Under the pieces are notes generated by a model. That model saw only the letters and a list, made by a program, of their open reading frames with translations, was not told where the DNA came from and did no database searches. A program made the translations under genes and the position numbers. DNA of 64,000 nt from CAVTTH01 sp963737545 (GTDB lineage: Bacteria; Verrucomicrobiota; Verrucomicrobiia; Chthoniobacterales; UBA10450), in NCBI GenBank assembly GCA_963737545.1, contig CAVTTH010000005.1:186001-250000 (forward strand), written 5' to 3'. This document shows, in pieces, positions 45,317 to 54,584 of the stretch. How positions within the stretch are numbered: position 1 is the stretch's first letter; each line of letters starts with the position of its first letter.

Positions 45317-46317
45317 TCGCCGCGGTCGGAGCCGGAAAGACGCTCGAAGGTTCTTCGCAGCGAGCGCGGCGATGCGCGCATAAGAACGGTTGAAATCAAA
45401 ATATTCCGGACCTCGGCGCGCGGCATCTTTACGCGATCACTCAACGCGTCCGACCCGGCGTCACGGAGGAGAGCGAGAGTTCGAGCACCGATCAAAGCGG
45501 GCAACATTGTCGCGAAACGAACGCGCGCGTTTCCGATCGCGCAGGAATATTCGAGACCTGCCGCAAGGCCGGTCCTCGCTGTTTCGCACCATTTTTGGAG
45601 AATTGGGGCCATCTTTTCTGGCTCGTCCATGATTCTCTCCGGTGTAAGCCCTTGTTCAGCTAATTCAGCCGCGGGGAAATAACATCGTCCAGCGCGCAGA
45701 TCAGATCCGGCATCGCGAATGACGTTCACAAGTTGCAGACCCATTCCATAATTCTTGCCGAGTTCGAGCATTTCTGAGCTCGAGCATGTTGCGAAATTCC
45801 GAACGTGGCGAAAGCAAACTCGCGTCCAAAATTCGCCGACGCATCCAGCTACCAGATATGTGTACTCGTTAAGCTCGGCGGCCGTAACCAGCGCGCGCAG
45901 TTGCTTCGGATCATCAAAGCGCTGCACATCGAGCGCCTGACCACGATTGATGTGTCGCAACGCTTCCCGGATGTCGGCGCGATCCGCCTCCGCCAGGCGT
46001 TCGAGTGAATCAAGGCAGGCAGGCAGCTCCTCGATCAACACGCGTTCGGCGACATTCTTCTGCAATGGCGCAAACGATTCCCGCAATTCTTTGGACGCTT
46101 CGACGGGAGAGATTCCCTGGATTGCATCCGCGAGAATTCGAAGATTCTCACTTCGGATTGCCGCGCTCAATTCCGCGGTGTCCGTGATCGTGTCCGTGGC
46201 GCGCGCCAGGAGATAGGCCAACCCCACCGGATCGCGCAGATCGCGTGGTAGAATCCGAATCGAAAGGTAAAACGAGCGCGAGACCGACCGCAGAATTCCC
46301 CGTTGCCGCTCGTTCAT
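45304..46317 (-). CDS. Squalene/phytoene synthase family protein
   Basis: The 337-residue protein has RSFYLSIRILPRDLRDPV and LARATDTITDTAEL (the first Asp-rich site). YLVAGCVGEFWTRVC and GLQLVNVIRDAGSDLRAGRCYFP (the second) follow. These aspartates bind the diphosphates of two farnesyl groups that are joined head-to-head. The pattern matches squalene synthase of the farnesyl transferase class. Its start overlaps the DUF362 gene end by four bases (ATGA), so they are co-translated. Products: squalene, possibly for hopanoids or sterols. Confidence 0.88.
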   Translation of the reverse strand: MNERQRGILRSVSRSFYLSIRILPRDLRDPVGLAYLLARATDTITDTAELSAAIRSENLRILADAIQGISPVEASKELRESFAPLQKNVAERVLIEELPACLDSLERLAEADRADIREALRHINRGQALDVQRFDDPKQLRALVTAAELNEYTYLVAGCVGEFWTRVCFRHVRNFATCSSSEMLELGKNYGMGLQLVNVIRDAGSDLRAGRCYFPAAELAEQGLTPERIMDEPEKMAPILQKWCETARTGLAAGLEYSCAIGNARVRFATMLPALIGARTLALLRDAGSDALSDRVKMPRAEVRNILISTVLMRASPRSLRRTFERLSGSDRGDHKK

Positions 46318-47357
46318 TGTCCAACATTCCTAATCTCGATTCGGTTCGGATCGAAATTCCCCAGCCCTAATTCGGCAGCGATTTCTACGTATGCGGCAGC
46401 TTTGCCGATCGGCGCAACACGGTATTTCGCCCGCCACTCTTCCAATTTCCGCAATGCCACCGCATCGAGCGCCACAGGATCCTTGCTCGCGTAGAGCGTC
46501 GCGTGATGAAGCGCAAAGTTGGTTTGAGATTGCGGGCCGCCGGCGTATTCCGCTACCAAGCCATCCATTATGTTAAGGACAACCTTGTTTCGGATCGTCG
46601 GGCTACTGTAGATCTCTGCAACGCTGGACGCGCCGAACCCGGATTTTTCTCCGAAGCGCCGCCAATTGTCGATGTTCGGAATCGTCACGTTGTAAAGGCA
46701 GCCGGCAAGGCCATTCATTTCGTTATCGCTCATCACCGGAACGTTGATGATTTTCGTGACCCCGGTCGATACGATCCGGCAGAAGTAACTCCGGTCGCTC
46801 GTGTTTTCGGTGTCGGAAAGGGGCGGCATTTTGCCACGATCACTCCTGAAATCGAGATCACCCCAAATCAGTTGCCCCATTAACGGCGCCGTGATCACCG
46901 CCTTGGGGTCGTAGCCATCGCGCGGAAGAATAGAAAGCAACTGATAGCCTTCCGCACCAGGGCGGTAGCCCGCTTCCCCGATTCCAGTAAGCGTCCGATC
47001 CCAGACGATAATTTCCGAACGCGGATGACCCGCCGCCACCAGGCCGTCGACAATCGCATTGACCACATCGCGATGAGTTGTGAAAAGCTGCCCGCCCGCC
47101 GCCGAGATTTTTATTCCAACTTTGTCGGTTGGCGCAACCAGTGAACGCCAGGCTCTTGCGACATCTGGTTGCCCGGTGACGGCCAGGACAAGCCGATTGA
47201 CCATCGCGCGCACCACGGCCGAATTGGTGCGGTATTGTTGGATGGCTGCCGAATCATGGACCATGTAAACCACCGAACGTGGCGGAGTCGGTCGCGGATT
47301 TTGCCCCAAGACAGAGGCTGCGCTGCAAAGAAGACAAGCTAGGGTTCGGGAAACCAT
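46314..47357 (-). CDS. DUF362-family secreted protein
   Basis: The 347-residue protein starts MVSRTLACLLCSAASVLG, a signal peptide. The domain shows DKVGIKISAAGGQLFTTHRDVVNAIVDGL, IIVWDRTLTGIGEAGYRPG, and KIINVPVMSDNEMNGLAGCLYNV, with GTSFALHHATLYASKDPVALDAVAL-like ending. This fits DUF362, a domain sometimes linked to Fe-S or cofactor handling. No cysteine pattern for an Fe-S cluster is obvious. Longer upstream starts overlap hemW and are rejected. Probably co-transcribed with squalene synthase. Confidence 0.8.
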   Translation of the reverse strand: MVSRTLACLLCSAASVLGQNPRPTPPRSVVYMVHDSAAIQQYRTNSAVVRAMVNRLVLAVTGQPDVARAWRSLVAPTDKVGIKISAAGGQLFTTHRDVVNAIVDGLVAAGHPRSEIIVWDRTLTGIGEAGYRPGAEGYQLLSILPRDGYDPKAVITAPLMGQLIWGDLDFRSDRGKMPPLSDTENTSDRSYFCRIVSTGVTKIINVPVMSDNEMNGLAGCLYNVTIPNIDNWRRFGEKSGFGASSVAEIYSSPTIRNKVVLNIMDGLVAEYAGGPQSQTNFALHHATLYASKDPVALDAVALRKLEEWRAKYRVAPIGKAAAYVEIAAELGLGNFDPNRIEIRNVGQ

Positions 47358-47369
47358 GAGATTCACGCG

Positions 47370-48533
47370 GTGGCAACGGAGTCTATGAACAAGAACAGAC
47401 TCCACAACTTTGCCGATGGAGAAAACGAACTCGAAGCGATCCGCCATCTTTATCTTCATGTTCCGTTCTGCGCTCGGATTTGCCCATATTGCGCATTTTA
47501 CAAAGAGCGGGCTGATCCATCGCAGACACAACGGTTTTGTGAAGCTCTGCTTCTCGAGCTGGATCAACACCGAAAAAAATTTGTCATTCAACCTGAGACG
47601 ATTTTCTTCGGTGGAGGCACGCCGACGAGCCTGACTGTGGCGCAGTTGGAATTGGTATTGAATGGGTTTCGCGAGCGGCTCGATCTGAGTAAAATCGTTG
47701 AATGGACGATCGAAGCTAATCCGGGCAGTGTCTCCCCGCGCAAGGCGGCAGTACTCCATCGGAGTGGGATCAGTCGCATCAGTCTGGGGGTGCAATCATG
47801 GGATGACCGGCTGCTCGAGGGCCTCGGGCGAGAACATAACGCAGCGCAAGCGAGAACGTCGTTCGAGACCTTTCGCGATGCAGGATTCACAAATATCAGC
47901 GTCGATCTGATGTTCGGCATCCCCGGGCAAAGCATCGAACACTGGAAGGCCTCTCTCGACCAAACCATCTCGTTGCAGCCGCAGCATATTTCCTGTTACT
48001 GCCTGACGTACGAGGAGGACACCGAATTTTTCAGACGCCAGGCCCGCGGCGAATTGCGCGCCGATCCGGAGACCGATGCTGAGTTTTTTGCGATGGCGTT
48101 GGAAACTCTGGAGGCAGCGGGCTATCTGCAATACGAGATCTCAAACTACGCCCGGCCGGGACATGCCTCCGCCCATAACCAGTCCTATTGGTCCGGCGAA
48201 GATTATCTGGGAACCGGACCGAGCGCGTTTTCGACAGTTGGCCTGCAACGCTGGCAGAATGTCTGCGATTATCGGGCATACTCGGATGCACTGTTCTCCG
48301 GACGATCGGTTATTGGATTAACCGAAACGCTCACAGCCAAGATGAAGATCGGGGAGAGAATCGCCCTCTCGTTGCGCACGCGCCAAGGCGTTCCCGCGTC
48401 CTGGCTCAAGGGAAAGAGCAGTGAGATTCGCAAATTTTTGGATCTCGGTCTGATGCGCGAGTCGGAGGGAAATTTTTCGCTCACGCCCGCGGGCAAGCTT
48501 TTGGCCGATTCGGTCGCGGAAGCGTTTATCTAA
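47370..48533 (+). CDS. hemW: Radical-SAM protein HemW (heme chaperone / HemN-like)
   Basis: The ~382-residue protein has the CxxxCxxC cluster motif in CARICPYCAF near residue 26 (YLHVPFCARICPYCAFYKE). IFFGGGTPTSL and GISRISLGVQSWDDR follow. It resembles HemW, the heme-inserting relative of coproporphyrinogen III dehydrogenase. The start is GTG at 47370 or ATG at 47385. Its stop lies inside ATCTAAC (48528-48534), an R''-like sequence, before a palindromic repeat. Divergent from DUF362. Confidence 0.92.
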   Translation: MATESMNKNRLHNFADGENELEAIRHLYLHVPFCARICPYCAFYKERADPSQTQRFCEALLLELDQHRKKFVIQPETIFFGGGTPTSLTVAQLELVLNGFRERLDLSKIVEWTIEANPGSVSPRKAAVLHRSGISRISLGVQSWDDRLLEGLGREHNAAQARTSFETFRDAGFTNISVDLMFGIPGQSIEHWKASLDQTISLQPQHISCYCLTYEEDTEFFRRQARGELRADPETDAEFFAMALETLEAAGYLQYEISNYARPGHASAHNQSYWSGEDYLGTGPSAFSTVGLQRWQNVCDYRAYSDALFSGRSVIGLTETLTAKMKIGERIALSLRTRQGVPASWLKGKSSEIRKFLDLGLMRESEGNFSLTPAGKLLADSVAEAFI

Positions 48534-48536
48534 CTA

Positions 48537-48627
48537 TCATCCTGAGCGCAGTCGAGGGATCCCGTGTTGCAAGCCGAACGTTCAACCGCCGGATCCCTCG
48601 ACTCCACTCTGTTCCTCTCGGGATGAC
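48537..48627. repeat. Imperfect palindromic repeat between hemW and uppS
   Basis: The left arm ATCATCCTGAGCGCAGTCGAGGGATCC is inverse to the right arm GGATCCCTCGACTCC...CTCGGGATGAC. GTCATCC(TGAG)-type repeats of this kind are known in several bacterial phyla. Here they sit between the two convergent stop codons. Both stops are inside CTAAC/GTTAG words (48528-48534 and 48644-48650), giving the whole 123-base span an attC-like outline. The palindrome may also serve as a bidirectional terminator. Confidence 0.7.
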
Positions 48628-48644
48628 AGGCCAAAGTTTATTCG

Positions 48645-49364
48645 TTAGGGGTGAACCGCCCCGTATCGTCGTTGCCGCCGGCTAAAATCTTCCACCGCCT
48701 CGAAAAGATCCTTCCTCGTGAAATCAGGCCAGAGTGTTTGCGTGACATACATCTCGGTGTAGGAAAGTTGCCAGAGCAGAAAATTCGAAAGCCGCATCTC
48801 CCCCGATGTGCGAATGAGCAGATCGGGATCGGGATAGTAACGCGTGTAGAGATGCTTGCTGAACATCTCCACGTCGATCATTCCCTTGTCGAGGTGTCCG
48901 GCCTCGATCCCGCGCAAGATGCTTTTGATACCATCGATAATTTCCAGCCGTCCTCCGTAACTCAGCGCCAGGATAAGAGTCAATCCCGTGTTGTTCGAAG
49001 TCACTTCAATCGATTCGTGCAATTGGCGCTGGCAATTCGCCGGCAGATCGGTTAGGCGGCCAATTGCCTGCAACCTGACATTTTTTTCCAAGAGTTCGGG
49101 CGTTTTCTCTTTCAGGAAACGCTCGAGGAGTCGCATCAAGGCAAAGACTTCACTCTTCGGCCGCTGCCAGTTCTCCGCCGAAAAGGCGTAGAGGGTGAGA
49201 AACTCGATCTTTAACTCGCCGCATCCTTCCACACACTCGCGGACAGCCTCCGCGCCTTTCTCGTGACCTTTGATTCGGGGCAGACCACGCGCCCGCGCCC
49301 AACGTCCGTTGCCATCCATGATGATGGCGACGTGGCGTGGGATTGCTTTGGCGCTCGCGGCCAT
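48645..49364 (-). CDS. uppS: Undecaprenyl diphosphate synthase
   Basis: The 239-residue protein has the UppS signature HVAIIMDGNGRWARARGLPRIKGHEKGAEAV at the start, TLYAFSAENWQRPKSEV, and ends with RTSGEMRLSNFLLWQLSYTEMY. It makes the C55 lipid carrier for peptidoglycan and other glycans. Nine bases separate it from the upstream purA gene on the same strand, so they are likely co-transcribed. Its stop codon lies within a GTTAGGG word. Confidence 0.96.
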   Translation of the reverse strand: MAASAKAIPRHVAIIMDGNGRWARARGLPRIKGHEKGAEAVRECVEGCGELKIEFLTLYAFSAENWQRPKSEVFALMRLLERFLKEKTPELLEKNVRLQAIGRLTDLPANCQRQLHESIEVTSNNTGLTLILALSYGGRLEIIDGIKSILRGIEAGHLDKGMIDVEMFSKHLYTRYYPDPDLLIRTSGEMRLSNFLLWQLSYTEMYVTQTLWPDFTRKDLFEAVEDFSRRQRRYGAVHP

Positions 49365-49373
49365 AAAATGATG

Positions 49374-50642
49374 CTAGAGAAACACCGTCTCGGCGCGCGT
49401 CGGGCCGACACTGACAATCTTCAATTTCGCACCGCTCAATTCGACAATACGATTTATATAATCTCTTGCTCTCAAAGGTAGTTGCTCAAATTCTTTTGCA
49501 TTTGACGTGGCCTGATTCCATCCGCGGACCTTCGCGAAAATCGGCTCGCATTTCGCGAGTTGATCAGCATCGCAGGGAGGAACATCCAGTCTCTTGCCAT
49601 TCAAACGATAGGCAACGCAAATCTTGATCGGATCGACGTTGTCCAATCCGTCCAGATTAGTGATCGCCAGTTCGTCAATCCCGTTAATCATCGCGGCATA
49701 GCGAGTGGCAACGGCGTCGAACCATCCGCAGCGTCGAGCCCGCCCCGTGGTAGCTCCGAACTCGCGACCCATCTCGTGCAACATTTTTGCCAGTCTGGCG
49801 TCTTCGGTCGGCAGCGCCCCTTCCCCCACCCGCGTTGTGTATGCTTTCATCACCCCCATAACTAAATCCATGCGATGCGGCGGAACCCCCGAGCCGGTGC
49901 AAGCACCCCCCGCCGTCGTATTCGATGAGGTGACGTACGGATACGTTCCGTGATCGATGTCGAGAAATGTCCCTTGCGCGCCCTCAAAGAGAACGTCTTT
50001 CCCGCGCTGCATCGCTCGATGGAGGTAGACGACGGTATTGCCTACGAAGGGCTGCAATCGTTTCCCGGCCTTGAGGTAGGCGGCCCTGACCTCGTGATAA
50101 TTTATCGGTTTTGCGCCCAACGCCACGAGAATGCTGTTATTCTCGCGAATCTTGGCTTCCAGTTTCTTCGAAAACAAAACTGGCTGCATCAAGTCGGACA
50201 CTCGTAATCCGGTTCGCGCCGCTTTGTCGCCGTAGGCCGGCCCGATTCCCCTCTTGGTCGTTCCGATTTTCGCGCGCCCCTGACGAAGTTCCCGCTGTTC
50301 ATCGAGCACGCGGTGATATGGCAGAACCAGATGCGCGCAGTCGCTGATCAGGAGATTCTTCGCGATTGTGACTCCGGATTTTTTCAGCTCATCCATCTCC
50401 GCGACGAGCGCGACAGGATCGATCACGACGCCGTTGCCGATCACGCAGACCTTGCCGCGTCGCAGGATGCCAGATGGGATTAGATGCAGGATGTACTTCC
50501 TGCCCCCGTGAATGACAGTGTGTCCCGCGTTATTCCCTCCCTGGCTCCGCACAACGATGTCGGACTTGCCGGTAAGGACATCAATAATCTTGCCTTTGCC
50601 TTCGTCTCCCCATTGAGCCCCAATCAAAATCGTGTTTGCCAT
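49374..50642 (-). CDS. purA: Adenylosuccinate synthetase
   Basis: The 422-residue protein starts MANTILIGAQWGDEGKGKIIDVLTG and has GGNNAGHTVI and FEGAQGTFLDIDHGTYPYVTSSN, all diagnostic of PurA. It converts IMP to adenylosuccinate with GTP in AMP synthesis. The start is at 50642; the longer frame from 50681 adds a non-conserved front. Followed by uppS on the same strand. Confidence 0.96.
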   Translation of the reverse strand: MANTILIGAQWGDEGKGKIIDVLTGKSDIVVRSQGGNNAGHTVIHGGRKYILHLIPSGILRRGKVCVIGNGVVIDPVALVAEMDELKKSGVTIAKNLLISDCAHLVLPYHRVLDEQRELRQGRAKIGTTKRGIGPAYGDKAARTGLRVSDLMQPVLFSKKLEAKIRENNSILVALGAKPINYHEVRAAYLKAGKRLQPFVGNTVVYLHRAMQRGKDVLFEGAQGTFLDIDHGTYPYVTSSNTTAGGACTGSGVPPHRMDLVMGVMKAYTTRVGEGALPTEDARLAKMLHEMGREFGATTGRARRCGWFDAVATRYAAMINGIDELAITNLDGLDNVDPIKICVAYRLNGKRLDVPPCDADQLAKCEPIFAKVRGWNQATSNAKEFEQLPLRARDYINRIVELSGAKLKIVSVGPTRAETVFL

Positions 50643-50785
50643 GGAATCGAAAAATATGGGCAACAAATTGTCCCGGTGCATCCTGCCGGACGCACTCGGG
50701 ACTGCGAAAAAAGAATAGAATGAGCAGCGACTGCTGCAAGAAATTTCGGACCCCGGATCGCGATGGTCGCGCCGAAGCCACGTAC

Positions 50786-51196
50786 TTAGCGATTTTGCGT
50801 CACGGTGACGCGGACGACGGGAAGTGGAAACCGAACACGCAGCTCGTCGCCGAGATAAATTTCGACGTGATGCATTCCAAATTGCTGGAATTGCACGCCC
50901 CCGAAGTAGTGGACATTGGTCGCATGTCCCTCCATTTCCTTGAGCTCGAATTCAACTTCCGCCTGGGCGATCACCTGATGTTCGTCCACTCCCACAATTC
51001 GAGATCTCTGCTTAAACCTTCCCGAGCCGCTGCACCAGCGCGACCAGATGCAGAGTCGCATGTAATTGATCGGCAGCTGCGGCGTTGGAATGACATTGAT
51101 CACCCCGACGAGCGTTTGCATGCCGTTTAGTTCGCAGCGCACGTCTTCGCAGAGGAGCGAGCTCTGCAAGTCCGGGAGGATCGTGTTTGTTTCCAT
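50786..51196 (-). CDS. Hypothetical protein (DUF6941-like)
   Basis: The 136-residue protein shows SSLLCEDVRCELNGMQTLVGVINVI followed by LPINYMRLCIWSRWCSGSG, and EIYLGDELRVRFPLPVVRV at the end. This resembles the DUF6941 pattern of a beta-rich fold with a conserved LLCDDVR-E-NGK start. Function unknown. Between uppP (15 bases upstream) and purA (143 bases downstream) on the same strand. Confidence 0.6.
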   Translation of the reverse strand: METNTILPDLQSSLLCEDVRCELNGMQTLVGVINVIPTPQLPINYMRLCIWSRWCSGSGRFKQRSRIVGVDEHQVIAQAEVEFELKEMEGHATNVHYFGGVQFQQFGMHHVEIYLGDELRVRFPLPVVRVTVTQNR

Positions 51197-51211
51197 ACCT
51201 TATCGTTGATT

Positions 51212-52081
51212 CTAAATTACTCCGCGCGCGATGAACACCAGCAATAACAGGCCAAGAACAATCCGATAGATGGCGAACGGAGCAAACCCGCGCCTCCGCA
51301 CCCAGTGCATAAACCAGGCGACGACCGCCAGCGCGACGGCAAAGGAAACAATGAACCCGATCGCGAGCACAACCCAACCGTGGAAATTCATGGTCGCGGG
51401 CGCAATCGCAATGGCAGTTCCCCCGCCATGATGGGGCAAAACGGTCTTGAGCAGGTCGTAACCGGTGGCCACAACCATTGTTGGCATCGAAAGAAAAAAC
51501 GAAAACTCCAGCGCGGCGGAGCGGGAGAGTCCAGCGACCTGGCCGGCCGCGATCGTACACATCGATCGTGAAGTTCCCGGAAAAACTGCGGAGAGGATTT
51601 GCACCGCACCGATCCATGCTGCCTGCGGAAGGCTCATCTCTTCGAGGCGGTCAACCCGCGGCGTCGTGAAGAACGCATCCACGATCCACATCACGACGCC
51701 TCCGACGAGAAGCGCCCACGCCATCACAGAAAGATTTTCCAGGTTCTGCCCGATCTGCTTCTTCAGAATCCAGACGGGTACGGCGGTGATAACAAACGCA
51801 ATCATGGTCAGACTGAGCGGATGCGTGAAAATGTTGCGATCGCCACGCTCTCCCGAAGGAAAAGTCCGAATGAACTTCATGATTCGCTCGCGAAAATAAA
51901 CAGGCAGCGCCAGAATCGCTCCGAGCTGAATGACAATGGTGTACATTTTCCAGAAGCTGTCGTGCAGATCGAGATGGAGCGCTGCCTCGGCGATGCGCAA
52001 GTGAGCCGTCGAACTCACCGGCAGAAATTCTGTCAGGCCCTCCACGACTCCCAGAAAAATCGAAAGCAGGTAATCGTGCAC
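51212..52081 (-). CDS. uppP: Undecaprenyl-diphosphatase UppP (BacA)
   Basis: The ~289-residue membrane protein starts at a GTG (52081). It has the BacA/UppP motifs GVVEGLTEFLPVSSTAHLRI and PGTSRSMCTIAAGQVAG, which hold the catalytic Glu and Arg/His. It dephosphorylates undecaprenyl diphosphate to recycle the lipid carrier made by UppS downstream. Longer upstream starts lack membrane signal features. Divergent from a small hypothetical gene at 52201. Confidence 0.92.
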   Translation of the reverse strand: MHDYLLSIFLGVVEGLTEFLPVSSTAHLRIAEAALHLDLHDSFWKMYTIVIQLGAILALPVYFRERIMKFIRTFPSGERGDRNIFTHPLSLTMIAFVITAVPVWILKKQIGQNLENLSVMAWALLVGGVVMWIVDAFFTTPRVDRLEEMSLPQAAWIGAVQILSAVFPGTSRSMCTIAAGQVAGLSRSAALEFSFFLSMPTMVVATGYDLLKTVLPHHGGGTAIAIAPATMNFHGWVVLAIGFIVSFAVALAVVAWFMHWVRRRGFAPFAIYRIVLGLLLLVFIARGVI

Positions 52082-52200
52082 GCTTACGAAATCTGTTTTC
52101 GCCGAACGCCGAATCGCTTCGATTTTTTCACCGCGGGAAGGTAGAGGCCGCCCGATAAAGCGCAACCCTGCCGGCTTGAATCGCTCTCGACCGTGCCATA

Positions 52201-52461
52201 ATGTTCATCGCAATGACCGCCGAGGAGATCCGTAGTTTGTCCTCGCCGATTCCCTTTCGCGCCTTCCGCATCCACATGGCCAACGGCAAGCATGTCGACG
52301 TTCCTCATCCTGATTTCATATCTCTTTCGCCCCGGGGGCGGACGCTGATCGTCTACAAGCCCGACGGATCTTTTGACTTGGTAGACGTTTTGCTGATTAC
52401 CAGCATCGAGACACTCTCGAACGGGCAGCGTCCTCGCCGTCGAAGGAAATCTAATCGCTAG
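52201..52461 (+). CDS. Small conserved-looking hypothetical protein
   Basis: The 86-residue protein is compact and beta-rich (IPFRAFRIHMANGKHVDVPHPDFISLSPRGRTLIVYKPDGSFDLVDVLLITSIE). It ends in a basic tail. The pattern FRAFRIHMANGK--DVPHPDF is repeated in small proteins of PVC and other bacteria (from memory, not checked). Function unknown. Its stop overlaps the convergent gmd gene by 11 bases. Confidence 0.6.
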   Translation: MFIAMTAEEIRSLSSPIPFRAFRIHMANGKHVDVPHPDFISLSPRGRTLIVYKPDGSFDLVDVLLITSIETLSNGQRPRRRRKSNR

Positions 52462-53467
52462 GCCGATCGCTTCGTTGAGCGTCGATCGCAGCCAGCTCGG
52501 ATTCCACCATTTCGCGCACCAGTTGCGGGAAACTCCCCGAAGGTTTCCAGCCAAGAATGCGCCGGATTTTTTTCGACGATCCGACCAGGCTGGCGGGATC
52601 AGCCAGACGATCAAAGGCCGGATCATGCTTCAAATACTTTTCCGGCTCCAGGTTCACCACCGCGAACGCCGTTTCCACGAACTCACGAACAGAGTGCGCC
52701 TCGCCCGTCGCGACGACGTAATCGTCCGGCACCCCGTGCTGTAATATCATCCACATCGCCGCGACGTAATCCTGCGCCCGGCCCCAGTCGCGCCGGCTTT
52801 CCAGATTGCCGAGGACCAGTTCGTGCTGGAAACCGCGGGCTATTCTTGCAACGGCACGCGCGATTTTTCGGGTGACAAAGTTCTCGCCGCGCCGGGGCGA
52901 CTCATGATTGTAGAGAATGCCATTGCAGACGAAGAGGCCGTAGGCCTGCCGGTAAACGCGCACCAGTTGAGTGGCAAATGCCTTGGCGCAGCCATAGGGA
53001 GAGGCCGGCCGCAGCGGCGTTTCTTCGGTTTGCGGAGATTCTTCTGCGCTCCCAAAAATCTCGGAACTCGAGGCGTGGTAAAAGCGCACCGGCTGCGGTT
53101 GATCACGCGCAATTTCCAGTAGAGACAACGTAGCCATTGCGACTTCCTCGCAGGTCGATTCAGGAATTTCGAAACTCAAACCGACGTGGCTCTGGCCGGC
53201 GAGGTGATAGATCTCGGTCGGCCGGACCTGGGAGAAAATTCGGCGCAAGGTCGTGCTGTCGAACAGATCGCCGTAATGTAAAAAGAGGCGGCTCCCGTAA
53301 ATATCCTTGTCGTTCCGCAAATGCTCGATCCGTGAGCGGAGCAGATTACTCGTGCGTCTAACGACTCCGTGAACGGAGTAGCCTTTGTCCAGCAGCAGCT
53401 CGGTCAGATAGGATCCGTCCTGACCGGTGATTCCGGTAATCAGCGCGACGTTTTTTTGGTCAGGCAT
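52451..53467 (-). CDS. gmd: GDP-mannose 4,6-dehydratase
   Basis: The 338-residue SDR protein has NAD(P)-binding ALITGITGQDGSYLTELLL, catalytic ASSSEIFG, YGCAK (Tyr/Lys) and LYNHESPRRGENFVTRKI, and the NWE-like ending. It converts GDP-mannose to GDP-4-keto-6-deoxymannose, the precursor of GDP-fucose, -rhamnose or -perosamine. A WecG-type glycosyltransferase lies upstream on the same strand, suggesting surface-polysaccharide synthesis. Confidence 0.94.
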   Translation of the reverse strand: MPDQKNVALITGITGQDGSYLTELLLDKGYSVHGVVRRTSNLLRSRIEHLRNDKDIYGSRLFLHYGDLFDSTTLRRIFSQVRPTEIYHLAGQSHVGLSFEIPESTCEEVAMATLSLLEIARDQPQPVRFYHASSSEIFGSAEESPQTEETPLRPASPYGCAKAFATQLVRVYRQAYGLFVCNGILYNHESPRRGENFVTRKIARAVARIARGFQHELVLGNLESRRDWGRAQDYVAAMWMILQHGVPDDYVVATGEAHSVREFVETAFAVVNLEPEKYLKHDPAFDRLADPASLVGSSKKIRRILGWKPSGSFPQLVREMVESELAAIDAQRSDRPSD

Positions 53468-53535
53468 CGCTCATCTTTCACCTGAGTCGCTCGGCTGCAC
53501 AAGATTGGAATGATTCCCGCCTCATCGAAAACATC

Positions 53536-54315
53536 TTAGCGACGAACCAGCGGTGGCAGCTGCTCGCGATATCTAAAGATCAGGCCGGGTAATTCCAGGG
53601 CCATGATTGCGCGCGGGAAAAAGAGCCTCGGCTGCGCCAGCAACCGCAGGAGCCAGCCAAGGTAAAGTCGATCGGCCCACGTCGGGATCGGAATCTGGTC
53701 GCCGGTGATAAAGCCCAGTGCTCCTCCGATGCAGTGAATCGCAGAGCGCTCAGCACTTCGTTCTCTCAAATAATATCCGAGCTTTTCCTGCGGCCCGCTC
53801 CCCACGCAGACGAGAACATGCGCCGGCTTTCGTTGATTGACGATTTCCACGAGCCGCTCATCCCGCACGATCGCGTCGTAGATCGGCGCGAGATAGCAAT
53901 CGTCGGGGCCGATCTGAAATCCGTTTTTTGCGAACCAGGCGAGTGCCTTTTCTTTCGAGGCTTCATGCGGCAGAACGCAGAAGAGAGCACCCGGCGCGCG
54001 CAGCTCCGGAAGCTTGAAAAGCTGTTGCAGATAATTCAGCCCGGAAATCCTGTCGACTTTACCGCCGCCGACAAGTCGCCAGACTAATGCCATGAGGCCG
54101 CTATCGGCGATCGCGAGATCCGCGTGCGTAGCGGCGGTGCGGTACGATTCGTCGTATCGTAATCGCACCATGCCAGGGGCGGAAGGAGCGATGAGAAAGC
54201 CACAGCGACGCGTCATCTCGCGGGCCGCCGCCGCCGCCGTTCCGTAGAAAAATTCGATACCGAGAATTTTCACGATGTTGGCAGGAAGAGATGTTGTGCC
54301 ATCATCGGCATTCAT
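53536..54315 (-). CDS. WecG/TagA/CpsF-family glycosyltransferase
   Basis: The ~259-residue protein has PANIVKILGIEFFYG, HADLAIADSGLMALVWRL, and VLVCVGSGPQEKLGYYLRERS with CIGGALGFITG. These are GT26 family features. Such enzymes transfer a sugar (e.g. N-acetylmannosamine) onto a lipid carrier in enterobacterial common antigen or teichoic acid synthesis. The start at 54315 (MNADDG) is preferred. It is upstream of gmd on the same strand. The lipid carrier would come from uppS/uppP nearby. Confidence 0.82.
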   Translation of the reverse strand: MNADDGTTSLPANIVKILGIEFFYGTAAAAAREMTRRCGFLIAPSAPGMVRLRYDESYRTAATHADLAIADSGLMALVWRLVGGGKVDRISGLNYLQQLFKLPELRAPGALFCVLPHEASKEKALAWFAKNGFQIGPDDCYLAPIYDAIVRDERLVEIVNQRKPAHVLVCVGSGPQEKLGYYLRERSAERSAIHCIGGALGFITGDQIPIPTWADRLYLGWLLRLLAQPRLFFPRAIMALELPGLIFRYREQLPPLVRR

Positions 54316-54584
54316 GCCCAAACTAAAAGCGAGAAACGAGCGGGAATGAAGCTCAAAGGCGAGCAACAGGCATCCCGAAGCAATTGCATCACTCCCATCG
54401 AGTCTTTCAAGTTCCGCGAATGCTCGCTTGCTTTTCCCCGAAACCAGACGACTCTCCCCGCTCTTGGATAAGTTCTGTTTTGTTCGTTGCGTGGTAGATC
54501 GTCAGTTGAGATTTCCTCAGTGGTGATTCTGAAACCCGATTCTCGGGAACGGCTCTGTAGCTGGCAGGTATTGCTCCAAAATTA

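Noticed and set aside
47370..48533. hemW as an integron cassette gene because its stop lies in ATCTAAC
   Set aside because: It is a core heme/radical-SAM gene with a normal gene neighbour (uppS converging), and GTTAGGG breaks the final Y of the R' consensus.
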